21,308 bases of DNA, from IMG/VR virus record IMGVR_UViG_3300006037_000046, positions 1-21,308 of that record. One strand, written 5' to 3'. Under the pieces are notes generated by a model that was not told the origin of the DNA, ran no database searches, and saw only the letters and a program-made list of their open reading frames with translations. Shown piece after piece: positions 15,973-21,308 of this stretch; position 1 is the stretch's first letter, and every line of letters starts with the position of its first letter. Source of the stretch: a virus. Both the position numbers and the translations under genes were made by a program.

Positions 15973-16003
15973 GACCTCACACCCTGCTCAGAGGTGTGAA
16001 GCC
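15973..16003 (-). terminator. Hairpin after the major capsid gene
   Basis: The arms 15993-16003 and 15973-15983 pair over 11 positions around a 9-nt loop on the minus-strand RNA, using two G-U pairs that would be C-A mismatches on the plus strand. UUUAAG follows. The hairpin begins 11 nt after the capsid stop codon. It is a weak terminator, attenuator or RNA-stability element that could lower downstream expression relative to capsid. Confidence 0.65.
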
Positions 16004-16014
16004 AAAGTTGACTG

Positions 16015-16914
16015 TTAGACTACAAAATCAATCGCAACCACTTTGGTTTCATTAGCACGACCCGCACCAAACGAATGAACACCACCAACCTGCTTCATGT
16101 TCTTTTTGTCTGGACGCGTACTGATGTCAAAGCCTGTAATATCTGCATCACCAAAATGCACCGCCGAACCACAATATGCAACGGTACGACGCTCAGTAGC
16201 ACCAGCTGCACCATTGTTTAATTTTTGGTAAGGAATCCAGTTAAAGCCTAACCATTTACCACCGACACCACCTTCTTGCAGCATTTTCCCTGCCATAAAA
16301 TCAGCGGATGTGAGCGTGGTATCACCTAAGATTTTCTCAAGCATTACATCGGTGTAAAGGATGTATAGCTGCTCACCGTTATGCTCATCATTTTCAGTTT
16401 TGCGGAAAATTGATTTAGCTTTTACAAGTTGCTGCTTCAATGTGCCGAAGGCGGATAGAATGATTTGACCTGCGGGCAATACAACTGCCGACGTAGAAGA
16501 TACGCCTGCATCATCAACCACTTTACGGCTTACCGAACCAACTGCCGCTTGATAAATAATATCGTCAATTTTACGACCACGTGCACCCAGCAAAAGCTTC
16601 ATGTATTTATCTTGTGGATTGGCTTTTAACTTCGGAACATCACGCGGTTCAATCGGGATAAATAGATCAAAGTCATTCATTAAGACCGAGCGCATACCTG
16701 CATCTGGAATCGTCCAAGTCGTGTTGCCCATACGAGCACCTGACGCTGACATTTCCACTTGACCCATATCATTGATGGTAAAAGACTCACCAGTGATTTT
16801 ACCGCGATTTACAACTGTTTTAAGTAAGCGAGATTCATTCTGTGCTGACGCAATCTCATAAGTGTCATGAAACTGCTGAACAAACGCTGCTGTGATTTTG
16901 TTTTCGTTAGCCAT
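16015..16914 (-). CDS. Major capsid protein
   Basis: A 299-residue protein consistent with the podoviral capsid family often listed as Phage_capsid_2. Recognisable parts are ITAAFVQQFHDTYE (7-20), MRSVLMNDFDLFIPIEP (74-90) followed by RDVPKLKANPQDKYMK, then GRKIDDIIYQAAVGS, which lie where the HK97-fold long helix is expected. The C-terminal half contains ILYTDVMLEKILGD and FNWIPYQKL. It directly follows the scaffold gene, and its AAGGGGAT ribosome site gives a strong start at 16914. A hairpin directly downstream may let it be made in excess over tail proteins. No decoration domain is visible. Position and family features agree. Confidence 0.88.
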   Translation of the reverse strand: MANENKITAAFVQQFHDTYEIASAQNESRLLKTVVNRGKITGESFTINDMGQVEMSASGARMGNTTWTIPDAGMRSVLMNDFDLFIPIEPRDVPKLKANPQDKYMKLLLGARGRKIDDIIYQAAVGSVSRKVVDDAGVSSTSAVVLPAGQIILSAFGTLKQQLVKAKSIFRKTENDEHNGEQLYILYTDVMLEKILGDTTLTSADFMAGKMLQEGGVGGKWLGFNWIPYQKLNNGAAGATERRTVAYCGSAVHFGDADITGFDISTRPDKKNMKQVGGVHSFGAGRANETKVVAIDFVV

Positions 16915-16925
16915 GTGCTATCCCC

Positions 16926-17591
16926 TTATTTGTATGTTTTGCTGTAGTAGCGTTCAACTTGCGCCGACACAGACTTATGATCTGGGTGCTTATCGTTTAA
17001 ATAAGCTTCCGATGCCATCAATGATTGAACATCTACAGTTCCGCTTTGTTGGGTATTTGAGGGGGGCGTATCTTCACTCAACTGCTGCCCAAAATATGCC
17101 GCCATTTTCAAGACCAGTGGATTATTACCAAACTCAGGGCTATTCACTTCTTCCGCAGTTAAAATGCCGTTCTGAATTGCGCTGTTTGCAGCTGCTTGTG
17201 CAAATCCGAAATTAGTATCTGTATCTGCACCCCACGTTTCTTTCATTGCAGCCACACAGCCTTCGGTGTCTAAAGCTGCATTGCCCTCCATGATTGCAGG
17301 TAGCAACTGGCTGTATTCGCCCAATAAGAAGTTCAAACTCTTACTATCAAGCCCTGCTTCACGTGCACGTTCTAAAAACTCTTGATTTTCAGGAATAGCC
17401 TTAAACTCGTCATAGTTAAAGCCTTCCACGTTGACTTCATAGCCATCGATAGAATCGGGAACGGCTGCTACTGGTGCAGGTGTGTCAAGTGGCGGTTCAT
17501 CACCTAGTGGAGTTGGTTCAGGCGGTGTAGCAAGTAAACTGTTTGGTGTTGGTTCTTCATTTGGTACTGGTGTATTTGCTTGTTCAGTCAT
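16926..17591 (-). CDS. Scaffolding / capsid assembly protein
   Basis: A 221-residue acidic protein in the standard place between portal and capsid genes. Residues 1-50 are Pro/Thr/Glu-rich and probably disordered. Residues 58-175 are helical, with ENQEFLERAREAGL and QAAANSAIQNGIL. The C-terminus SEAYLNDKHPDHKSVSAQ, ending YYSKTYK, has the form often seen at scaffold C-termini, a basic tail that binds capsid subunits. It guides assembly of the procapsid and leaves before DNA is packaged. The ATG overlaps the end of the preceding gene by 8 nt, and AAGGA lies 8 nt upstream. The downstream gap to the capsid gene is 11 nt. No protease motif is visible. Confidence 0.83.
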   Translation of the reverse strand: MTEQANTPVPNEEPTPNSLLATPPEPTPLGDEPPLDTPAPVAAVPDSIDGYEVNVEGFNYDEFKAIPENQEFLERAREAGLDSKSLNFLLGEYSQLLPAIMEGNAALDTEGCVAAMKETWGADTDTNFGFAQAAANSAIQNGILTAEEVNSPEFGNNPLVLKMAAYFGQQLSEDTPPSNTQQSGTVDVQSLMASEAYLNDKHPDHKSVSAQVERYYSKTYK

Positions 17592-18057
17592 TTACTTCTT
17601 CCTTATAACTTGGGTCATTCGCCCGATTAATGTTGTTTACGATGAAATTAACAACGCTCTGCTGCCCCAATCGGTGGCATGTTTCACGCTCTGAATCTGT
17701 GAATGCATCACGACAAAATACTTGCGTTAGATGCTCTAAAATGCGGTTGCCGTTAATATCGAGATCAAAGACATTGCGGTATGTTTCTGCTGTTGCTTTA
17801 GTCACTCGATGCCGCCTGACATAGTTGCCTTGCTCTTGCTCCCCACTGGATTCATCAACCAGTGTTGGCTGTTGCAGTTCATCAAGCTGTTCTTGAAGTT
17901 GAATGCTTAATTGCGTGAAATGATCTAAATCTTGCTGAGCATCAAAATGCAGTCGTGTTTCATCCCAATATTTGACTTCCCAATCATTAATTTTGTGTTG
18001 TTGCCGAACAATCAAAACAAAGGCAACAAACAACATAAAAATAAGGAAATAAATCAT
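17584..18057 (-). CDS. Bbp19-like protein with N-terminal membrane anchor and coiled coil
   Basis: A 157-residue protein in two parts. Residues 2-17 (IYFLIFMLFVAFVLIV) are a clear membrane helix, followed by a probable coiled coil (20-63, heptad-like SIQLQEQLDELQQ). Residues 93-145 (YRNVFDLDINGNRILEHL, then RLGQQSVVNFIVNNIN) match the Bbp19-like domain known from Bordetella phage BPP-1 and commonly encoded just after the portal gene; its function is unknown. A linker at 64-92 is polar. The start overlaps the portal stop as ATGA, and the end overlaps the scaffold gene. Membrane anchoring is unusual for this family as I know it. An i-spanin-like fold is possible for the N-terminal half, but gene position argues for a head-assembly role. 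Confidence 0.68.
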   Translation of the reverse strand: MIYFLIFMLFVAFVLIVRQQHKINDWEVKYWDETRLHFDAQQDLDHFTQLSIQLQEQLDELQQPTLVDESSGEQEQGNYVRRHRVTKATAETYRNVFDLDINGNRILEHLTQVFCRDAFTDSERETCHRLGQQSVVNFIVNNINRANDPSYKEEVND

Positions 18058-19688
18058 TGCATGGTCTCCGTTGCCATTTGATTCTCAATACCTTTAGCAA
18101 CTGCACCACCAGCCATTTCCATCATTGCTTGCTGTTGCTGTGCTTGCTTCGCTTCGGCTTGAGCTCTTTCACGCGCTTGACGTAGTTCTTGAACTTCTTG
18201 AGCTGTACGCATGATGTTTTGTGGAACACCACGACCATTACCAACAAACACGGCTACAGCATCAAAATCCACATTGTCTAAAATGGTTTGATCAACTTGT
18301 GCAAACTGAGAAAGACTCATGACGTATTGTTCTGTTGCAGTGACTTCTTCCATTCGTTGTGAGCGTGCCATTGGTGATACAAACTTAAATGAGAGATTGC
18401 TACCCAGTAGTTCTTCGGGCGGTTGCCCTAAAGCACCTGAACGCAATGCCAAGCCGAAACAGCGGTCAAGAATGGATTGCAAGTATTCAGTTTGTAGTCG
18501 TCCGTACATGGGTCCAAGCATCTGACGAATCAGTTCAACGCGTGTATGAATCTCTGTTGCCGTCATTTGCTGTGTGCCAATATTCGGCAATTGATCAGCC
18601 ATCAATTTGCGACGAATGCCGCCTTGAATGTTGGTGAGTAGATAATCTGCGATTTGGAAATTAGTACCGTCATCCAAACGCTTCATTGAATCAACGCTAT
18701 TCGCCACGATGACTTTACGTGGGCCAATACGCACCGTATGCGGATTTAATACGCCATCATCTTCTGCAATCCACATGCCGCCAAGTTGTAAATCTGCAGA
18801 ACGAACTGTGTTTTTCATCAATTCATTCGCCATCTTTGCATCAGGCAATGCAATCGTCATTTGACCGTTGCCATAAACAGAATTTGGCAATCGACGCAAC
18901 CGTGGCACTGAACAAGGGAACTCGTGATAACCCGATTCTTTTAAGATGTGATTGTTATTGATGTCGATATGATATGAAGCAAACGGCATTGCCTTATTAA
19001 TCTGCCCTGAACCCACCTGTTTTCGTGGTTGAATGACGTGAAGCAGCTTCATCTTGTCATCGGGTGACGTTTTGGCTTTCTCAATCACACTATGATGACA
19101 ATTGTTTTCACCGTATGTATTGATCATCGCTTCTACAGTCATTTCATGTTCACGATAAATCGTGTCAATGCGACCATCAGCGCGTGTTGAGCCAATGAAG
19201 CAATTGCCTATATGCCAAGACTCGAACACATAACCGCCACCTGCTTCACGGTCAATATCGGTGTAAAGCACACCCCAACCAGCCGCAACAATGTCCGTCA
19301 CAGTTTCAAAACTTTCGCTGTCAAAATTCGCAGCATGAATATTGCGCCACATGAATTGCGCTGCATCTTCCAGCCATCGCTCTCCATCTGTTAAAACGGA
19401 TAAATCATCCACACCATCAGGTTGAGCTTTGAACCAAATCGCATTTGCTGGCGTTACACCGTTCATGATCATAGACACAAGCACTTGCAATGCATCAGAT
19501 GCGGTTGAATCATATAAATCTGTTCGCTCTGTTTCACGCTGTGACTTCACATCTGAATCAGAACTAAAGTTTTGTTGACGCTCAGGCGCACCGTATTTGT
19601 AGCAATCTGCCCAATGCGATTCATACTGACTTCGCGCTGACTTGAGTTGATTTAATCGTGCACAAAACTTACGAGCGTCATAGTTCAT
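18054..19688 (-). CDS. Portal protein (T7 gp8-like head-tail connector)
   Basis: A 544-residue protein of the podoviral head-tail connector family. Typical features are SQYESHWADCYKYGAPERQQ (19-38), TDLYDSTASDALQVLVS (56-72), GVTPANAIWF, GWGVLYTDIDREAGGG and a C-terminal Gln/Ala-rich helix (ARERAQAEAKQAQQQQAM). Twelve copies would form the ring through which DNA enters and leaves the capsid; it binds the terminase during packaging and tail tubular protein A later. Its length matches T7 gp8 (536). The start overlaps the preceding stop as TAATG and the end overlaps the Bbp19-like gene as ATGA, so the head genes are tightly coupled. Confident. Confidence 0.93.
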   Translation of the reverse strand: MNYDARKFCARLNQLKSARSQYESHWADCYKYGAPERQQNFSSDSDVKSQRETERTDLYDSTASDALQVLVSMIMNGVTPANAIWFKAQPDGVDDLSVLTDGERWLEDAAQFMWRNIHAANFDSESFETVTDIVAAGWGVLYTDIDREAGGGYVFESWHIGNCFIGSTRADGRIDTIYREHEMTVEAMINTYGENNCHHSVIEKAKTSPDDKMKLLHVIQPRKQVGSGQINKAMPFASYHIDINNNHILKESGYHEFPCSVPRLRRLPNSVYGNGQMTIALPDAKMANELMKNTVRSADLQLGGMWIAEDDGVLNPHTVRIGPRKVIVANSVDSMKRLDDGTNFQIADYLLTNIQGGIRRKLMADQLPNIGTQQMTATEIHTRVELIRQMLGPMYGRLQTEYLQSILDRCFGLALRSGALGQPPEELLGSNLSFKFVSPMARSQRMEEVTATEQYVMSLSQFAQVDQTILDNVDFDAVAVFVGNGRGVPQNIMRTAQEVQELRQARERAQAEAKQAQQQQAMMEMAGGAVAKGIENQMATETMQ

Positions 19689-19930
19689 TAGCCACCACCG
19701 AGTTTTGATTTGCCTGTTAAGCGACCTAGAATTTCATTTTTATCGCCCATTTTTTGCCAAACACTCCCGCCTTGTTCATCTTTCGGCATCAGTGCTGTAG
19801 CTGTACTACTTGAGCCAATACCGCCACGCCGCATAGACTTCTTCACATTTGCTTCGGCGGCAGCTTTTTCAGCAGCTCGGCGAGCATCCCCTTCAGGGTC
19901 TTGCTGTACAACTTTAGGTTTGCCGCACAT
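19688..19930 (-). CDS. Small phage protein before the portal gene, function unknown
   Basis: An 80-residue protein reading MCGKPKVVQQDPEGDARRAA, then a short Ala/Glu/Lys helix, SMRRGGIGSSSTATAL and KNEILGRLTGKSKLGGG. Small proteins with this layout (CG-PKV start, charged helix, Arg/Ser-rich middle, Gly-rich end) occur just upstream of portal genes in related podoviruses; I know of no defined role. I chose the ATG at 19930 because GAGG lies 9 nt upstream and the ATG follows the preceding TGA by one base. A GTG at 19966 would add 12 residues inside the neighbouring gene and is disfavoured. The stop overlaps the portal start as TAATG. A minor head component is possible. Confidence 0.65.
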   Translation of the reverse strand: MCGKPKVVQQDPEGDARRAAEKAAAEANVKKSMRRGGIGSSSTATALMPKDEQGGSVWQKMGDKNEILGRLTGKSKLGGG

Positions 19931-19931
19931 A

Positions 19932-20249
19932 TCAGTATTCCTCAGAAGTCCAGCCGTGTTCGCCACAAACTTGACGAGTGCGTTTAGTTGCTACAGCTTG
20001 ATCTGCATCTTTCATCACAGGTTCAGGATTGGCTAACTGCCCTTTGTTTTTGCGCCACTCAAGAAACTCTGCATATTCCTTTTGAGCATCTGCATCACTT
20101 GGAGTTTCGAGCGTAGCTGTTTGTGTTGTATCTGCCGCAGTGCTTACAGATTGATCTGCCGCATCGGGCACTTGTTGGTTGTCCGTTGGTGTTTCGGTAG
20201 GTTTGGCTGCTTCGGGTGCGCCTGGTGTTTTTGTTTGACGTGCTGCCAT
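19932..20249 (-). CDS. Ala/Thr/Pro-rich acidic protein of unknown function
   Basis: A 105-residue protein I do not recognise. Residues 1-55 are Ala/Thr/Pro/Asp/Gln-rich and probably disordered (for example TETPTDNQQVPDAADQSVST). Residues 56-75 (AQKEYAEFLEWRKNKGQ) form a short amphipathic helix. The C-terminus RQVCGEHGWTSEEY has a lone Cys and His. It opens the head module: its ATG at 20249 is preceded by AGGG at 8 nt, which lies in the 3' arm of the hairpin at 20256-20288. One base separates its TGA from the next start. Possible roles are a scaffold-like or head-assembly accessory protein, with no direct support. Confidence 0.65.
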   Translation of the reverse strand: MAARQTKTPGAPEAAKPTETPTDNQQVPDAADQSVSTAADTTQTATLETPSDADAQKEYAEFLEWRKNKGQLANPEPVMKDADQAVATKRTRQVCGEHGWTSEEY

Positions 20250-20255
20250 AAGAAA

Positions 20256-20288
20256 AGCCCTATTCAGTGGTAAATGGTGAATAGGGCT
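20256..20288 (-). terminator. Hairpin with U-tract before the head module
   Basis: The arms 20256-20266 and 20278-20288 are perfectly complementary over 11 bp with an 11-nt loop. On the minus strand the hairpin is followed by a U-rich run (TTTTCTT once the last paired base is counted) and then the ATG at 20249. The 3' arm contains the AGGG serving as ribosome site of the next gene. This is the first of three such cassettes in transcription order. Confidence 0.78.
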
Positions 20289-20312
20289 AGTGTTGATGTC
20301 TATGTATTGCGG

Positions 20313-20323
20313 TTTGTTGGGTG
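20313..20323 (-). repeat. Boundary motif copy A (CACCCAACAAA)
   Basis: On the minus strand CACCCAACAAA, continuing CC, lies 9 nt after the stop codon of the helix-turn-helix gene and 24 nt before the hairpin. It is identical over 11 nt to copies at 15681-15691 and 2767-2777. Function unknown. Confidence 0.7.
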
Positions 20324-20332
20324 AATGTGATG

Positions 20333-20758
20333 CTATTTTTTAATTTCTTCATCCAATTCAGCAATCACTTGATCACACAACCCGCCATCATCAAAAATAT
20401 CCATCTGTCCTACTTTGTATTTGTATGTCATCCACTCGCCATCACGCGGAAAGCGGACTAACCCTAATTCCATCTGCCAAAGTTGAATAAACGCATCGCC
20501 ATTGTCGTAATTTGGAATGCCTCCACGCGCCCATTCACTCACAGTTGATGCACCCGAAACTGGCAATACATCAGCAATCTTTTCATGTGTCCAGCCAAGG
20601 TTGCATAAGTCTAAAATCATGCGGTTGAAGTCTGGTCTTATGTACTTGCGACGCTCTACCAAAAAGGCTTTCACTTTCTTTTTTGTGCGTTGATTGAGAA
20701 AACGCGCGCGCGCGCGAGGGGAGTCCACAAAAGCCATCGTATCAACCGTCATGTCCAT
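20333..20758 (-). CDS. Helix-turn-helix DNA-binding protein, possible late regulator
   Basis: A 141-residue protein with a likely helix-turn-helix at about 45-80: FNRMILDLCNLGWTHEKIADV followed by SGASTVSEWARGG (68-80), in the manner of Cro/CI-type repressors where the second helix reads the DNA. A basic segment precedes it (RTKKKVKAFLVERRKYIR, 24-41). The C-terminus is acidic (ELDEEIKK). Placed between the resolvase gene and the virion genes, where lambdoid phages carry their late regulator, it may control the late operon; this is positional inference. The ATG at 20758 has GGAG at about 8 nt and overlaps the RusA gene by 17 nt; later ATGs at 20752 and 20737 are possible. Residues 15-19 (RARAR) come from a (CG)7 tract. 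Confidence 0.65.
   Translation of the reverse strand: MDMTVDTMAFVDSPRARARFLNQRTKKKVKAFLVERRKYIRPDFNRMILDLCNLGWTHEKIADVLPVSGASTVSEWARGGIPNYDNGDAFIQLWQMELGLVRFPRDGEWMTYKYKVGQMDIFDDGGLCDQVIAELDEEIKK
20703..20716. repeat. (CG)7 dinucleotide tract
   Basis: Fourteen bases of perfect CG alternation lie within the 5' coding part of the helix-turn-helix gene, in an otherwise AT-rich window. It encodes Arg-Ala-Arg-Ala-Arg. Such tracts can slip during replication, and CG alternation is the classic Z-DNA-prone sequence. Confidence 0.9.
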
Positions 20759-21266
20759 GCTTTAACTCCATAACTTTCAGTTTAATTAATCCACCCTTAA
20801 CCACCTCGCCACGTCTAACTGCAAGCTCATCGAACTGCTCATCATCAACGCAGAAACCACACTTCACTAAACTGTCGATTGTTGCTTTCAAGTAGTTGTC
20901 TATGTCTCTAATTTTTCTGTCGGGAAAATAGAAAATCACATCCAATTTAAGTCTTGAATTTGTGTATAAATTTGGAACTATTGTCTGAACATATGCATGA
21001 AAAGCTTCCGCTCGTTTGCTTAAAAACCGCTTCTTTCCTTTCACCCCCCAATATTTATTTACTGACGGAGGAATCATCCAAATTTCTGCATCTAAAATTA
21101 AGTTTTGCTCTATTTCCACAATTGGCTCTGATTTGAGTTTTAAGCGTATTTTAATTCGACCTAGTACCTTTGCATCATTTTCTTTCTTTTGTCGATCCTG
21201 CGCTAAATTAGCCTTGTTTCTGTGCGCATTTAGGTGTGCTTCTAACTGTTCGTTGCTCCATCTCAT
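20742..21266 (-). CDS. rusA: RusA-family Holliday junction resolvase
   Basis: A 174-residue endonuclease that resolves Holliday junctions in phage replication and recombination intermediates. The RusA domain covers about 58-168: MIPPSVNKYWG (64-74), LKLDVIFYFPDRKIRDIDNY (106-125) and FCVDDEQFDEL (138-148). Candidate catalytic aspartates are D121 and D123 (RDIDN) and D141 or D142 (DDEQF), matching the arrangement in E. coli RusA. The first 55 residues are an unrecognised charged extension; E. coli RusA is about 120 residues. I chose the ATG at 21266 because it overlaps the upstream TGA as ATGA and has GAGGGGG just before it; a GTG at 21302 would add 12 residues. The end overlaps the helix-turn-helix gene. 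Confidence 0.92.
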   Translation of the reverse strand: MRWSNEQLEAHLNAHRNKANLAQDRQKKENDAKVLGRIKIRLKLKSEPIVEIEQNLILDAEIWMIPPSVNKYWGVKGKKRFLSKRAEAFHAYVQTIVPNLYTNSRLKLDVIFYFPDRKIRDIDNYLKATIDSLVKCGFCVDDEQFDELAVRRGEVVKGGLIKLKVMELKHGHDG

Positions 21267-21308
21267 GCACACCCCCTCACCAAAGCTACTGCCAAAATGC
21301 ACATCAAA
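21263..21308 (-). CDS. 3' end of an upstream gene (enters from right edge)
   Basis: The last 15 codons or so of a gene entering from the right edge, read LMCILAVALVRGCA then TGA. The stop overlaps the RusA ATG as ATGA, the junction type used throughout this operon, which is the main reason to believe it. Nothing can be said about function. Confidence 0.4.
   Translation of the reverse strand, partial: LMCILAVALVRGCA

Noticed and set aside
15961-16014. Short inverted repeat considered as a CRISPR or attachment-site fragment
   Set aside because: It occurs once, has no spacer array and no matching copy; hairpin pairing on the minus-strand RNA explains it better.

Overview
The window is the late region of a podovirus-type phage, most likely a prophage or temperate phage of Acinetobacter or a close Moraxellaceae relative. 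The phage assignment rests on an unbroken virion gene series: portal, scaffold, capsid, both tail tubular proteins, ejection proteins, terminase and tailspike. The host guess rests on low GC content and on the tailspike N-terminus, whose adapter and linker resemble Acinetobacter prophage tailspikes as I remember them. It is an inference. No integrase, att site, tRNA or host gene lies in the window, so integrated versus free phage cannot be decided.

Every supported gene is on the minus strand, so transcription runs from high to low coordinates. In that order: the tail end of an unknown gene and a RusA-type Holliday junction resolvase (about 21308-20742); a helix-turn-helix protein (20758-20333); two small unknown proteins, portal, Bbp19-like protein, scaffold, major capsid protein and a Gp49-like protein (20249-15692); tail tubular proteins A and B, a GNAT acetyltransferase, a cupin-like protein, three ejection-type proteins including a 1324-aa multidomain protein, an 844-aa partner and a two-helix membrane protein (15632-2779); a putative small terminase, the large terminase and the start of the tailspike (2718 to the left edge).

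Genes are packed with ATGA, TAATG, GTGA and TTGA overlaps. The gaps of note are the three below and one after the capsid gene. There is no gene-free stretch over 300 bases. Three gaps share one layout on the coding strand: stop codon, a CACCCAACAAA motif, a strong hairpin, a U-rich run, then the next ATG. The Shine-Dalgarno GAGGG or AGGG lies in the hairpin's 3' arm. These three cassettes fall at the module borders regulator/head, head/tail and ejection/packaging. A fourth hairpin follows the capsid gene. I consider this punctuation the most notable non-coding signal.

The most notable protein is the 1324-aa product (9545-5571). It combines a lytic transglycosylase, a ddrB/ParB-like domain, a GNAT-like domain and a HELGH metallopeptidase, a 'polyvalent' protein occupying the position of an ejected core protein. 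No CRISPR array, insertion sequence, diversity-generating retroelement, endolysin or RNA gene was seen.
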